Shown piece after piece: positions 1 through 8,169 of a stretch of 17,648 nucleotides of DNA. Position 1 is the stretch's first letter. Each line of letters begins with the position of its first letter. The position numbers were made by a program, and so were the translations under genes. Under the pieces are notes generated by a model that saw nothing but the letters and a program-made list of their open reading frames with translations, did no database searches and was not told where the DNA came from. The stretch is from contig JAKACL010000019.1 of the NCBI GenBank assembly GCA_021821425.1, forward strand, positions 1-17,648, given 5' to 3'. Source of the stretch: Pseudomonadota bacterium (GTDB lineage: Bacteria > Pseudomonadota > Gammaproteobacteria > Burkholderiales > Thiobacillaceae).

Positions 1-653
1 TAGGCGTTCTGTTGCGGCTTGCCGGGCTGGATATGCTCAATGCGTATCTGGCGCGTTTCCGCCCACGCCAGCAACGCGCCGCTGATGTACTCGGGGCCAT
101 TGTCGCAGCGGATCGCAGCCGGCCTGCCACGCCACTCGATGATCCGATCCAGCGTTCGGATCACGCGCGCCGCCGGCAACGATAGATCGACCTCGATCCC
201 CAGACCCTCGCGGTTGAAGTCGTCCAGCACGTTGAAGAGCCGAAAGCTGCGGCCGTCGCTCAACTGGTCATGCATGAAGTCCATCGACCAGACCTGGTTG
301 ATCGCGTCCGGTACCGCCAGCGGTTGCGGCTTCTCGCGCACGATGCGCTTCTTGGGCTTGATCCGCAGATTCAGTTCCAGCTCCCGGTAAATGCGATAGA
401 CGCGCTTGTGGTTCCAGCCGAACCCTTTCACATTGCGCAGGTGCAGAAAGCACAGGCCGAAGCCCCAGTTCTTCTGGTTGTAGGTCAGCCGCACCAGCCA
501 GTCTGCGATCACCGCATTCTCGTCCGACAGCTTCGGCCAGTAGCGGTAGCAGGTCTGGCTGATCATGAAGTCGGCACAGGCCTGCCGAATGCTCGCGCCC
601 CGGGTTTCCACTGCCCATCTGGCCATCTCGCGGCGCTGAGATGGCCTTACCAT
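1..653 (-). CDS. IS3-family transposase OrfB, N-terminal part (cut by window edge; orfA missing)
   Basis: This is the catalytic subunit (OrfB) of an IS3-family insertion sequence. The reading frame is open from an ATG at 653 to the window edge, giving 217 full codons with no stop or frameshift. The N-terminal half (about residues 1-110) carries the HTH_21-like region, including [20 protein letters not shown] at about 63-82. The integrase core begins near residue 115: the first catalytic Asp is D125 in VWSMDFMHD and the second is D184 in IRCDNGPEY. The final Glu of the DDE triad lies beyond the edge; the visible sequence ends at GKPQQNAY, which normally sits just before it. An in-frame TGA directly precedes the ATG, and no orfA can be found before radA begins, so the element is 5'-truncated. 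In intact relatives OrfB is usually made as an OrfAB fusion by -1 frameshifting, so this copy is probably not transpositionally competent. The family call is firm. Confidence 0.9.
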   Translation of the reverse strand, partial: MVRPSQRREMARWAVETRGASIRQACADFMISQTCYRYWPKLSDENAVIADWLVRLTYNQKNWGFGLCFLHLRNVKGFGWNHKRVYRIYRELELNLRIKPKKRIVREKPQPLAVPDAINQVWSMDFMHDQLSDGRSFRLFNVLDDFNREGLGIEVDLSLPAARVIRTLDRIIEWRGRPAAIRCDNGPEYISGALLAWAETRQIRIEHIQPGKPQQNA

Positions 654-682
654 TCAGCCACGGAGATAAAGATGAAGCGCGC
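1..682 (-). mobile_element. Remnant of an IS3-family insertion sequence
   Basis: The segment holds the orfB part of an IS3-type element in the same direction as the surrounding genes. Its right boundary falls somewhere in the 29 nt between the orfB ATG (653) and the radA stop codon (683). There is no room there for orfA (normally around 90-100 codons) or for a left terminal inverted repeat. The left end of the element lies outside the window. I infer a deletion that removed orfA and the upstream end; the exact junction cannot be fixed from this sequence alone. Confidence 0.7.
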
Positions 683-2038
683 TCAGCTTTCACGGAAAAG
701 CTGGATCGCCTCGTCCAACCGCTGCACCGTATGCACCGTCATTCCGGCAATCTTCTGCTTGGGCTGGTTGGCCGCAGGCACGATGGCTTGGGTAAACCCC
801 AATTTGGCGGCTTCCTTGAGGCGCTCCTGGCCGCGCTGCACCGGGCGAATTTCACCGGCCAGGCCCACTTCGCCGAACATCACCAGCTTGTCGGGCAGCG
901 GCTGGCTTCTGAGCGACGAGACGATCGCGGCGAGCACCGCGAGGTCGGCGGCGGGCTCGCTGATCTTCACGCCACCCACTGCGTTGACAAACACATCCTG
1001 ATCGAAGCAGGCGATGCCCGCGTGGCGGTGCAGCACGGCGAGCAGCATGGCGAGGCGGTTCTGCTCCAGACCCACGCTCAGACGACGCGGGCTTGGCGCA
1101 TGGCTGGCGTCGACCAGCGCCTGGATTTCCACCAGCAGCGGCCGCGTGCCTTCCTGCGTCACCAGCACGCAGGAACCGGGCACCGGCTCGCCGTGGCGCG
1201 ACAGGAAGATGGCCGATGGGTTGGACACGCCCTTGAGTCCCTTTTCGGTCATTGCGAACACACCGATTTCATTGACCGCCCCGAAGCGATTCTTGAACGC
1301 GCGGACGAGCCTGAACGACGAGCCGGTATCCCCTTCGAAGTACAGTACGGTGTCGACGATGTGCTCGAGCACGCGCGGGCCGGCGATCGCGCCTTCCTTG
1401 GTGACGTGGCCGACCAGGATGATTGCGGTGCCGGTCTGCTTGGCGTGGCGCGTCAGCTGCGCGGCGCATTCGCGCACCTGCGCCACCGACCCGGGGGCAG
1501 ACGTCAGCGCTTCGGAATACACGGTCTGGATCGAGTCGATCACGGCGACGTCGGGCTTCAGGTCGGCAAGTTGCGCGAGGATTGCCTCCAGCCGGATTTC
1601 TGGCAGCACCGGCAGGTTGGTCTCGGGCAGGCTCAGCCGCCGCGCGCGCAGCGCGACCTGGCGCGCCGATTCCTCGCCGCTGACGTAAAGCGTCTTCATG
1701 CGCCCGGACAGGCCGGCCATCGCCTGCAGCAGCAGCGTCGACTTGCCGATGCCGGGGTCGCCGCCGATCAGCGTCACCCCGCCCGGCACCAGTCCGCCGC
1801 CGAGCACGCGGTCGAGCTCGCCGATGTCGGTGGCGATGCGCGACTCCTCGCTGCCCTCCACCTCATGCAGCATCTGCACGGTGCTCGTCGCCGCCAGCGA
1901 GGCAAAGCGCGGCTTGGCCGACTCGGCGATGGTTTCGACCAGTGTATTCCAGGCGTTGCAGGCCGGGCACTGGCCCTGCCACTTGGGCAACTGGCCGCCG
2001 CACTCGGTGCAGGTGTAGATCGTCTTGGTTTTGGCCAC
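683..2038 (-). CDS. radA: DNA repair protein RadA (Sms)
   Basis: RadA is a RecA-like ATPase/DNA helicase that promotes branch migration and processing of recombination intermediates. The 451-residue length is normal for the family. All hallmark parts are visible: an N-terminal C4 zinc finger (C10, C13, C24, C27 in YTCTEC...CPACNAW), Walker A GGDPGIGKST at 92-101, a Walker B-like strand VAVIDSI near 164-170, the RadA-specific KNRFG motif at 249-253, and a C-terminal Lon-protease-like domain (about 290-451). The start is GTG (2038-2036), because it gives the canonical N-terminus MAKTKTIYTC. It lies 6 nt after the cysM stop, so the two genes are probably co-transcribed. The stop (TGA, 685-683) is followed within 30 nt by an IS3 remnant, but the protein looks complete. 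Confidence 0.96.
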   Translation of the reverse strand: MAKTKTIYTCTECGGQLPKWQGQCPACNAWNTLVETIAESAKPRFASLAATSTVQMLHEVEGSEESRIATDIGELDRVLGGGLVPGGVTLIGGDPGIGKSTLLLQAMAGLSGRMKTLYVSGEESARQVALRARRLSLPETNLPVLPEIRLEAILAQLADLKPDVAVIDSIQTVYSEALTSAPGSVAQVRECAAQLTRHAKQTGTAIILVGHVTKEGAIAGPRVLEHIVDTVLYFEGDTGSSFRLVRAFKNRFGAVNEIGVFAMTEKGLKGVSNPSAIFLSRHGEPVPGSCVLVTQEGTRPLLVEIQALVDASHAPSPRRLSVGLEQNRLAMLLAVLHRHAGIACFDQDVFVNAVGGVKISEPAADLAVLAAIVSSLRSQPLPDKLVMFGEVGLAGEIRPVQRGQERLKEAAKLGFTQAIVPAANQPKQKIAGMTVHTVQRLDEAIQLFRES

Positions 2039-2044
2039 GCTACA

Positions 2045-2938
2045 TCAGGCCGGAAATACGCCTGTGGACAGATAGCGGTCGCCGCGGTCGCAAACAATGG
2101 AAACGATGACCGCGTTCTCGACTTCCTTCGACAGCTGCAGCGCCGCCCACAACGCGCCGCCGGACGAAATGCCGGCGAAGATGCCTTCTTCGCGCGCAAG
2201 ACGACGGGTGGTTTCCTCGGCGTCTTCCTGGCTGACGTAGATCATGCGGTCGACGCGTTTCGGGTCGCAGATTTTCGGCACGTATTCTTCCGGCCATTTG
2301 CGGATGCCGGGAATCTGCGCGCCGTCGGTCGGCTGCACGCCGACGATCCGGATTGCCGGGTTCTGCTCCTTCAGATAGCGCGAGCAGCCCATGATGGTGC
2401 CGGTGGTGCCCATGCTGGAAACGAAGTGGGTAATCCTGCCCTGGGTGTCGCGCCAGATTTCCGGTCCGGTGCTGCGGTAGTGCGCCTCGGGATTGTCGGG
2501 GTTGGCGAACTGGTCGAGGATCCTGCCGATGCCCTGCTTTTCCATTTCGACCGCAAGGTCGCGCGCGCCTTCCATGCCGGAGGCCTTGCTGACCAGCTGC
2601 AATTCGGCGCCAAAGGCGCGCATGGTCTGCCGCCGCTCGATCGACAGGTGCTCGGGCATGATCAGGATCAACTTGTAACCGCGCATCGCCGCCGCCATCG
2701 CCAGCGCGATGCCGGTGTTGCCGCTGGTCGCTTCGATCAATGTGTCGCCCGGCTTGATCTCCCCGCGCGCCTCGGCGCGCTCGATCATCGACAGCGCCGG
2801 GCGGTCCTTCACCGAACCGGCCGGGTTATTGCCCTCAAGCTTGACCAGCACGGTGTTCGACGTCTCGCCCGGCATGCGCTTCAGCCGCACCAGAGGCGTG
2901 TTGCCGACGGTATCCTCGATTGTTTTGTAAGTATTCAT
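2045..2938 (-). CDS. cysM: Cysteine synthase B (O-acetylserine sulfhydrylase, CysM type)
   Basis: CysM is a PLP enzyme that makes cysteine from O-acetylserine and sulfide; the CysM isozyme can also use thiosulfate to form S-sulfocysteine. With the start at 2938 it has 297 residues, close to the family norm, and begins MNTYKTIEDTVGNTPLVRL, which aligns with the E. coli CysM start. The PLP lysine is K44 in NNPAGSVKDRPALS. The phosphate-binding loop is TSGNTG at 71-76, and GISSGGALWAA lies near the C-terminus. The frame stays open upstream to 2989, with alternative ATGs at 2989 and 2956. I prefer 2938 on homology and because a GGA sits 8 nt upstream. It lies downstream of an AT-rich glycosyltransferase gene and 6 nt upstream of radA. 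Confidence 0.95.
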   Translation of the reverse strand: MNTYKTIEDTVGNTPLVRLKRMPGETSNTVLVKLEGNNPAGSVKDRPALSMIERAEARGEIKPGDTLIEATSGNTGIALAMAAAMRGYKLILIMPEHLSIERRQTMRAFGAELQLVSKASGMEGARDLAVEMEKQGIGRILDQFANPDNPEAHYRSTGPEIWRDTQGRITHFVSSMGTTGTIMGCSRYLKEQNPAIRIVGVQPTDGAQIPGIRKWPEEYVPKICDPKRVDRMIYVSQEDAEETTRRLAREEGIFAGISSGGALWAALQLSKEVENAVIVSIVCDRGDRYLSTGVFPA

Positions 2939-2969
2939 GCCTTCATTCCGTGACATACAAAAGGGCTTT

Positions 2970-3737
2970 CTATAGGTAGTCACAACCAATCAAACTCTGG
3001 GTTTTTATAGTCTTTCGTTGCTTGATAACAAGGCAGTGGATTCTTTTCATAAGCGAGTGGGCAACACGCTCATATCGAGCCCGCATCCAGGAATAAAGCC
3101 CGGGCTTGCGCTTGCTGCCGACGCGACCACCAATATTGGATTGACTGTTTTTATCTTCTGCGATGAGCGAAGGCCAGCAGGCTGCACACAACAATCGCGA
3201 TTGCCATGAAAGGCCAATATGGGTATCGAACGGAAAGTAAAAATCTTCCAGACTTGCCAGCAGCTTGCATGCGCCGGATTTTGCGTAAAGGATTCCTGTC
3301 GCCCCATTGCCGCCCTTGAGAGGAAGCATGATCCGAGTCCCACCGACCTGGCCAATCTCATATCCCTTTGAGTCCCTGGATTCGAGTTTCAACAAATCGA
3401 ATCCTTTTACTTTGTCCAGCAAATGAGCAATGTCCGCATCGATTGATTCAGGAAAAATCGCGTCATCCTCCAGCACTACGCAATAGGGGTAAGGATCATT
3501 CAGAAAGATTTCCAGCGCCAGACGATGGCTCAGGGTGCATGCTATTTCGTTTGGCTCCATGTCATACATGTAGCGCGATCTTTTTAATTTGTTGTACGAA
3601 GAGGTCGCATTGATATCCAGACTGCTCCCCTCTATTGCCTCTATAAAAATGATATCGATTGATGCAGCCTGTGCCTGTTCGGAAATTTTGCATTTCCGGG
3701 TGGTGGCCGACTTCAAATTTATACAGTAATAATTCAC
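2970..3737 (-). CDS. Glycosyltransferase family 25 protein (LPS/LOS-type), probably acquired
   Basis: This is a putative sugar transferase of the LOS-biosynthesis family (GT25). The 255-residue protein begins MNYYCINLKSATTRKCKISE, the family's N-terminal nucleotide-sugar strand. It continues with NEIACTLSHRLALEIF (about 63-78), the acidic motif VVLEDDA (E90-D91-D92, the likely metal/nucleotide-sugar site) and GNGATGILYAKSGACKLL (about 143-160). The last 60 or so residues are basic and do not match a motif I know. The start is GTG (3737-3735), with AGGA about 9 nt upstream. The donor and acceptor sugars cannot be told from sequence. The gene is clearly AT-richer than its neighbours (one 60-nt row, 3541-3600, is 23/60 GC, against 42/60 for 5161-5220 in ugd), which suggests horizontal acquisition. 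A role in LPS or capsule decoration fits the adjacent ugd and glycosyltransferase genes. Confidence 0.85.
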   Translation of the reverse strand: MNYYCINLKSATTRKCKISEQAQAASIDIIFIEAIEGSSLDINATSSYNKLKRSRYMYDMEPNEIACTLSHRLALEIFLNDPYPYCVVLEDDAIFPESIDADIAHLLDKVKGFDLLKLESRDSKGYEIGQVGGTRIMLPLKGGNGATGILYAKSGACKLLASLEDFYFPFDTHIGLSWQSRLLCAACWPSLIAEDKNSQSNIGGRVGSKRKPGLYSWMRARYERVAHSLMKRIHCLVIKQRKTIKTQSLIGCDYL

Positions 3738-3803
3738 TTGGGATTTTCCTGGAAGCCTTTATTCATAACGGATTTTGAATCGTTTTGATGGCGCCATCTC
3801 ACG

Positions 3804-4541
3804 CTACTCTTTCCAGTAAGCTGCAATCCAGTTCGCGGGCCGGATGTGCTTGTAGAATTTCTTGTACCACTTTTTGACCGGCCACAATCCCTGTACCGCC
3901 TCATGCGGATTGGGCACGCCCGGAAAGGCCACGACGCGCGCCGTGGCGGGCAGCACCGGCGTTTTCCACCAGCGCTGCGGCATCGGCGGCACGCAATGGG
4001 TCTTGAACAGCACGCACCATTCGTCCGGCCAGAATTTCATTTCGCTGACGGTGCGCGAAATATAGGTCTGTTCGATCCGGTATCGCCGGTAGATGTCGGC
4101 GAACTCGGGCGCCAGCCGGTCGTAGATGTAGGGGTGGGCGCCGACACGGAAACGGAACACCGACGTGTTGCCGATGCCCTTGCCCGGCTGGGTCCAGTTC
4201 TGCATCACGATGAAGGACACCTGGGGCTCGTAGTCGAAGAACACATCGAGCGAGCCCGTCACGATCACGTCCAGATCGAGAAACAGCCAGTCGCCTTCCA
4301 TGCCGGGCAATTCCTTCGCCCACACCGCAATCTTGCGCCAGCCGGTGCGATTGCGCGGCGGCGGCACGTCGACCTCGGGACATGGCATGCATTCCACTTC
4401 CCCGCGAACGCCCTGCGCATCGTCGGTCATGCAGACGAAACGCAGCGGCCCCTCGGTGTTGCGGCGCACCATGCCATAGAGCTTGTTGACATAGTCGGCC
4501 GGGTAAAGCGGCCCCCATTTCATGCAGACCACCTGCTTCAT
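3804..4541 (-). CDS. Putative glycosyltransferase with DxD motif (GT8-like), function unknown
   Basis: This 245-residue cytoplasmic protein has no signal peptide or membrane helix. The strand VVCMKWGPLYPADYVNKLY at the N-terminus resembles the nucleotide-sugar fold of GT-A enzymes. DWLFLDLDVIVTGSLDVFF (about 84-102) contains a clear DxD motif (D89-L-D91), as in family 8-like transferases that bind UDP-sugar through a metal ion. Later conserved-looking stretches are NWTQPGKGIGNTSVFRF (about 115-131) and WCVLFKTHCVPP. I recognise the general fold class but not the specific substrate. Base composition is like the rest of the chromosome, unlike the next gene. It lies 43 nt after ugd and 66 nt before the family-25 transferase, which suggests a role in building a surface glycan, perhaps one that uses glucuronate. 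Confidence 0.75.
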   Translation of the reverse strand: MKQVVCMKWGPLYPADYVNKLYGMVRRNTEGPLRFVCMTDDAQGVRGEVECMPCPEVDVPPPRNRTGWRKIAVWAKELPGMEGDWLFLDLDVIVTGSLDVFFDYEPQVSFIVMQNWTQPGKGIGNTSVFRFRVGAHPYIYDRLAPEFADIYRRYRIEQTYISRTVSEMKFWPDEWCVLFKTHCVPPMPQRWWKTPVLPATARVVAFPGVPNPHEAVQGLWPVKKWYKKFYKHIRPANWIAAYWKE

Positions 4542-4584
4542 TGTACGTCGTGTGCCGTGCCGACCAGCCGCGGGGACAACGCGA

Positions 4585-5907
4585 TCACTGCCGCCCGATC
4601 GGCAGGTAGTCGAAACCCATCTCGCGCATCGCCTGCGGCTCGTATAGATTGCGGCCGTCGAAAACCAGCGGCGACTTCAGCAGCGACTTCATGGTGTCGA
4701 AATTGGGGCTGCGGAACACTTTCCATTCGGTGACGATCAGCAGCGCATCGGCGCCTTTCAGCGCATCCATCGGGCTGTCGACCAGCAGCAGGTCGGCGCG
4801 TTCGCCGTAGATGCGGCGGGTCTCCTCCATCGCCGCCGGGTCGTAGGCCGACACGCTGGCGCCCATCGCCCACAGGGCTTCGAGCATGCTGCGGCTGGGG
4901 GCTTCGCGCATGTCGTCGGTGTTGGGCTTGAAGGCAAGGCCCCACATCGCGAAGCGCTTGCCTTTCAGATCCTTGCCCAGTTTCGCGGTCAGCTTGTTGA
5001 CCAGCACCTGCTTCTGCGCGTCGTTGGCCTCCTCCACCGCGTCGAGCACGCGCAACGGGATGCCGTTCTCCTGTGCCGTGCGCCGCAGCGCCTGCACGTC
5101 CTTGGGGAAGCACGATCCGCCGTAGCCGCAGCCGGCATATAAAAAGTGATAGCCGATGCGCGGGTCGGAGCCGATGCCGTGGCGTACCTGCTCGATATCG
5201 GCGCCCAGCTTCTCGGCCAGCACGGCGAGTTCGTTCATGAAGGAAATGCGCGTCGCCAGCATCGCGTTGGCAGCGTACTTGGTGAGCTCCGCGCTACGCA
5301 CATCCATCACGGTGAGGCGGTCATGGTTGCGCTGGAACGGCGCATACAGCTGGCGCAGCAGCTGGGTGGCGCGCTCGCTGTCGGTGCCGATCACGATGCG
5401 ATCGGGCTTCATGAAATCGTCCACCGCCGCGCCTTCCTTGAGGAATTCCGGGTTGGAGGCAACGTTGAAATCGATCCCGACGCCGCGCTTGGCCAATTCT
5501 TCCTGCAAGGCCGCCTTCACCTTGTCGGCGGTGCCCACCGGCACGGTCGACTTGTCGACCACCAGCTTGTAATCGGTCATGTGGCGGCCGATGTTGCGTG
5601 CGGCGGCGACCACATACTGCAGGTCGGCCGAGCCATCTTCATCCGGCGGGGTGCCGACGGCGATGAACTGGATCTGGCCGAAGGCCACCGATTCCTCGAT
5701 GTCGGTGGTGAAATGCAGGCGGCCGGCGGCGACGTTGCGCTTCACCATGTCCTCCAGCCCCGGCTCGTAGATCGGGATGCCGCCGCCCTTGAGCGTTTCG
5801 ATTTTTTTCGGGTCGAGGTCGAGGCACAATACCTCGTTGCCGACTTCAGCGAGGCACGTCCCGCTGACCAGTCCCACATAACCCGTTCCAATTACAGTGA
5901 TCTTCAC
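4585..5907 (-). CDS. ugd: UDP-glucose 6-dehydrogenase
   Basis: Ugd oxidises UDP-glucose to UDP-glucuronate with two NAD+, supplying glucuronate or derived sugars for capsule, exopolysaccharide and LPS. The 440 residues match the usual bacterial length. Visible motifs are the NAD-binding GTGYVG at 7-12, the VGTPPDEDG loop near 84-92, [19 protein letters not shown] at about 208-226 (with K210), and the catalytic cysteine C266 in [12 protein letters not shown]. The C-terminal domain [20 protein letters not shown] is also typical. The start is GTG (5907-5905), preceded by GGGAGAT with 6 nt spacing. This ribosome site overlaps the pyrF stop codon, so pyrF and ugd are very likely co-transcribed. 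It precedes two glycosyltransferase genes. Confidence 0.97.
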   Translation of the reverse strand: MKITVIGTGYVGLVSGTCLAEVGNEVLCLDLDPKKIETLKGGGIPIYEPGLEDMVKRNVAAGRLHFTTDIEESVAFGQIQFIAVGTPPDEDGSADLQYVVAAARNIGRHMTDYKLVVDKSTVPVGTADKVKAALQEELAKRGVGIDFNVASNPEFLKEGAAVDDFMKPDRIVIGTDSERATQLLRQLYAPFQRNHDRLTVMDVRSAELTKYAANAMLATRISFMNELAVLAEKLGADIEQVRHGIGSDPRIGYHFLYAGCGYGGSCFPKDVQALRRTAQENGIPLRVLDAVEEANDAQKQVLVNKLTAKLGKDLKGKRFAMWGLAFKPNTDDMREAPSRSMLEALWAMGASVSAYDPAAMEETRRIYGERADLLLVDSPMDALKGADALLIVTEWKVFRSPNFDTMKSLLKSPLVFDGRNLYEPQAMREMGFDYLPIGRQ

Positions 5908-5919
5908 AGCGTCATCTCC

Positions 5920-6615
5920 CTAGATATTGTGTATGTCTGCCTGAATCTGTTTGAGTGCGTCCAAGGGATCGGCCGCGGCGGTGATCGGGCGCCCGATCAC
6001 CAGATCGGTCGCACCGGAGCGCAAGGCTTCTGCCGGCGTCGTCACGCGGCGCTGGTCGCCCGCCGCAGCGCCGGCCGGACGAATGCCCGGCGTGACCAGG
6101 CGGAAATCCGCGCCCAGGTCTGCGCGCAGCAACGCGGCCTCCTGCGCCGAGCAGACGACGCCATTGAGCTTGCAGGCCTGCGTCAGGCGCGCTAGACGCA
6201 GCACCTGGTCGGCCGGCGCATCGGCAACGCCAACTTCATTCAAGTCTTCGGCGCGCATGCTGGTCAGCACCGTCACCGCAATCAGCAGCGGCCTCCGGGG
6301 AATATCCGCCAGCGCTTCCTGGGCCGCCACCATCATGCGACGCCCGCCCGAGGCGTGCACATTGATCATCCACACGCCCAACCCGGCTGCTGCGCGGCAG
6401 GCCGCTGCGACGGTATTGGGGATGTCGTGAAACTTGAGATCGAGAAAAACTTCGAAGCCGCGCGCACCCAGCGCCCGCACCAGTTCCGGCCCCGCCGCGG
6501 TGAATAGCTCTTTGCCCACCTTCAACCGACACAGCGCCGGATCGAGCCGCTCCACCAGCGCCAGCGCCGAAACTGCGTCCGGAAAATCCAGTGCCACGAT
6601 AATCTTATGCGTCAT
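5920..6615 (-). CDS. pyrF: Orotidine 5'-phosphate decarboxylase
   Basis: PyrF catalyses the last step of UMP synthesis, decarboxylating OMP. The 231-residue protein begins [12 protein letters not shown] and has the diagnostic [10 protein letters not shown] motif at 59-68, with catalytic K61 and D64, along with D10 and K32 (LKVGKEL) from the rest of the active-site set. The C-terminal phosphate-binding region appears as LVTPGIRP and LVIGRPIT. The frame extends 18 codons further upstream, but that stretch is an Arg/Gly-rich translation of a small intergenic repeat, so I take the ATG at 6615-6613. It lies between lapB and ugd; its product feeds the UTP pool used to make UDP-sugars, but I read the linkage as ordinary operon neighbourhood. 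Confidence 0.96.
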   Translation of the reverse strand: MTHKIIVALDFPDAVSALALVERLDPALCRLKVGKELFTAAGPELVRALGARGFEVFLDLKFHDIPNTVAAACRAAAGLGVWMINVHASGGRRMMVAAQEALADIPRRPLLIAVTVLTSMRAEDLNEVGVADAPADQVLRLARLTQACKLNGVVCSAQEAALLRADLGADFRLVTPGIRPAGAAAGDQRRVTTPAEALRSGATDLVIGRPITAAADPLDALKQIQADIHNI

Positions 6616-6619
6616 TCCT

Positions 6620-6658
6620 ATTCCCTGATCCCTGAATCCTGGCCCCTGATCCCTACCC
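6620..6658 (-). repeat. Short degenerate G-rich repeat at the lapB/pyrF junction
   Basis: The plus-strand word CCCTGATCCCT occurs exactly at 6623-6633 and 6644-6654, with a diverged copy (CCTGAATCCT) between. On the transcribed strand this reads as runs of AGGGATCAGGG. The stretch contains the lapB stop codon (6655-6653) and extends to just upstream of the pyrF start, where it supplies AGGGA/TAGGA ribosome-binding sequence. I infer a small dispersed intergenic repeat; other copies would be needed to confirm this. Confidence 0.65.
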
Positions 6659-7819
6659 TTCCCCCTCACGCCGCTCCGGATCGAAGCTGTCCCAACGCCC
6701 GCACGCCGGGCAGCGCCAGAAAAACTGCTTGGCCTTGAAGCCGCAGCTGCCGCACTGGTAGCGCATCATGCGCTGGCTGTGCGACGCCACCAGGGTTTTT
6801 TCCACCTGCAGCAGTTCGCGATCGTCGGGCTCGGCATTGATCAGCTGGGCTTCGAGCAGACGATCCAGCGTGCGCAGGCTGGGATTGCGGCGTAGCTCCT
6901 CGCGCGCCAGCTGACTGGCGGCGGCCGCGCCTTCGGCCTCGGATACGGCGAGGTACAGCGCATTGAACACGTCCTGCGACGGGTGCCGCGCGTGCAGTGC
7001 GCGCAGCCACTGCACGCCATCGGCCAGCCGCCCCAGCTGGCGATAGCTGCCGAGCACCCGTTCGACCACCAATGCCATGTGTGCCGCGCTCTGCGTTTCG
7101 ACCAGGCGCCAGTCGGCAATCGCGGCCTCGTGCTTGCCCGCAGCCGCATCGAGGTCGCCCGCCATCAGGTTGGCGCGTACCGACTGGCGGTTGGCCGCGA
7201 GCGCCTGCTGCAGATGCGCTGCGGCGGCCTCGGGATCGCCCTTCGCCGCTTCCAGCAGCGCCAGTTCGCAATGAAAGTGGGCGATGTCGGCATTGAGCGG
7301 TTTGCTGGTGTCCTTCTCAAGCAGGCGCGCAGCGTCGATGGCTTTCTGCCAGTCCTTCTCCTGCACGTAGATTTCCAGCAGATAGGTGCGCGCCAGCCCA
7401 TGCTGCGGCGTTTCCAGCAGCTTGCCGAACACCTGTTCGGCGCGGTCGAGCAGGCCTGCCTTCAGATAATCCTGGCCCAGTTCGCCCATCGCGCGCAGGC
7501 GCTGTTCCTCGGCCAGGCCTTCGCGCTCGAGCAGGTTTTCGTGCATGCGGATGGCGCGATCGAATTCGCCGCGGCGGCGAAACAGCCCCCCCAGCGCAAA
7601 GTGCAGGTCGATGGTTTCAGGTTCGAGCTTGACGACTTCAAGAAAGGCCTCGATCGCCTTGTCGGGCTGCTCGTTGAGCAGAAAATTGAGCCCGCGGAAA
7701 TAGGAGTTGGGCAGCGCACGCGACTCGGTGACGACCTGACGGATATCGATGCGCGCCGCCAGCCAGCCCAGTACGAAAAACAGGGGAAACGCCAGCAGCC
7801 ACCAGAACTCGAATTCCAT
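6653..7819 (-). CDS. lapB: Lipopolysaccharide assembly protein B (YciM): TPR and rubredoxin-like domains
   Basis: LapB is an inner-membrane-anchored protein that, in E. coli, delivers LpxC to FtsH for degradation and so sets the rate of lipid A synthesis. The 388 residues match the family. An N-terminal membrane helix (about 4-22, [18 protein letters not shown]) is followed by the characteristic [20 protein letters not shown] segment and a long array of TPR repeats. The C-terminal rubredoxin-like metal site has four cysteines in CGSC and CPAC (C356, C359, C370, C373). It starts 6 nt after lapA and is certainly in the same transcript. Downstream come pyrF, ugd and two glycosyltransferase genes, so the region has an envelope-polysaccharide theme. 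Confidence 0.95.
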   Translation of the reverse strand: MEFEFWWLLAFPLFFVLGWLAARIDIRQVVTESRALPNSYFRGLNFLLNEQPDKAIEAFLEVVKLEPETIDLHFALGGLFRRRGEFDRAIRMHENLLEREGLAEEQRLRAMGELGQDYLKAGLLDRAEQVFGKLLETPQHGLARTYLLEIYVQEKDWQKAIDAARLLEKDTSKPLNADIAHFHCELALLEAAKGDPEAAAAHLQQALAANRQSVRANLMAGDLDAAAGKHEAAIADWRLVETQSAAHMALVVERVLGSYRQLGRLADGVQWLRALHARHPSQDVFNALYLAVSEAEGAAAASQLAREELRRNPSLRTLDRLLEAQLINAEPDDRELLQVEKTLVASHSQRMMRYQCGSCGFKAKQFFWRCPACGRWDSFDPERREGEG

Positions 7820-7825
7820 GGCGCG

Positions 7826-8116
7826 TCACACCACCGGCATATCGGTGACTGGGCTGATCGTATCCAGCTCAGTCGGATGCGGCTTCTTCGCTGCTTCGCG
7901 ACGCAGCTTGAACAGGGTGGGCAGCAGGGCCAGCACACCTGTCAGCGCGCCCAGGAAAAACGCCAGGCCCAGCATGATGATCAGCGGCGCCTGCCACACA
8001 TAGCCCAGGTAGGAATAGAACACGACCGATTGGCTGTTTTTGAGCGCAAAGCCCAGCACCAGCAGAAACACCAGCAACTTTGCCAACAGGCCCAGATAGT
8101 GCGTGAAGTTTTTCAT
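7826..8116 (-). CDS. lapA: Lipopolysaccharide assembly protein A (LapA, DUF1049)
   Basis: LapA is a small inner-membrane protein that works with LapB in coordinating LPS assembly. The 96-residue protein shows two hydrophobic helices (about 9-27, LGLLAKLLVFLLVLGFALKN, and 43-63, APLIIMLGLAFFLGALTGVL) separated by the NSQSVVFYSYLGY segment, which is the standard DUF1049 layout. A charged cytoplasmic tail contains LRREAAKK. The ATG at 8116-8114 has no strong Shine-Dalgarno sequence. A terminator-like palindrome separates it from ihfB, and a candidate promoter lies directly upstream, so lapAB may be transcribed partly on its own. Confidence 0.93.
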   Translation of the reverse strand: MKNFTHYLGLLAKLLVFLLVLGFALKNSQSVVFYSYLGYVWQAPLIIMLGLAFFLGALTGVLALLPTLFKLRREAAKKPHPTELDTISPVTDMPVV

Positions 8117-8140
8117 AAGTGTGCGCCAGAAAGTTCGCCC

Positions 8141-8168
8141 ATTTTACGCTTGCGGCGCCAATCGCCAA
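8141..8168 (-). promoter_or_regulatory. Candidate sigma70-type promoter for lapA-lapB
   Basis: On the minus strand a TTGGCG (-35, 4 of 6 consensus positions; plus coordinates 8163-8168) and TAAAAT (-10, 5 of 6; 8141-8146) are separated by 16 nt. A start near 8134 would give a leader of about 18 nt before the lapA ATG. It sits just after the ihfB terminator-like palindrome, where a fresh promoter would make sense. The call rests on pattern only. Confidence 0.4.
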
Positions 8169-8169
8169 A

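Noticed and set aside
268..693. A minus-strand open frame of 141 codons overlapping the transposase and the end of radA
   Set aside because: It is a different frame from the transposase, whose own frame shows the integrase motifs; the frame has no domain of its own.
641..2953. A plus-strand open frame of 770 codons antisense to radA and cysM
   Set aside because: Same reasoning: both strands' real genes are certain from motifs, and the antisense product shows only low-complexity Arg/His/Gln-rich sequence.
2939..2989. An upstream extension of cysM by 17 codons
   Set aside because: The extra residues do not resemble CysM N-termini and would overlap the end of the preceding gene; the internal ATG at 2938 matches the family start.
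3787..3798. A 12-nt perfect palindrome (GATGGCGCCATC) between the two glycosyltransferase genes, considered as a terminator
   Set aside because: The stem is short, leaves no proper loop, and no T-run follows it on the transcribed strand.
5146..6195. A plus-strand open frame of 349 codons antisense to ugd and pyrF
   Set aside because: The opposite-strand genes have complete catalytic motifs; the antisense translation has no domain or ribosome site.
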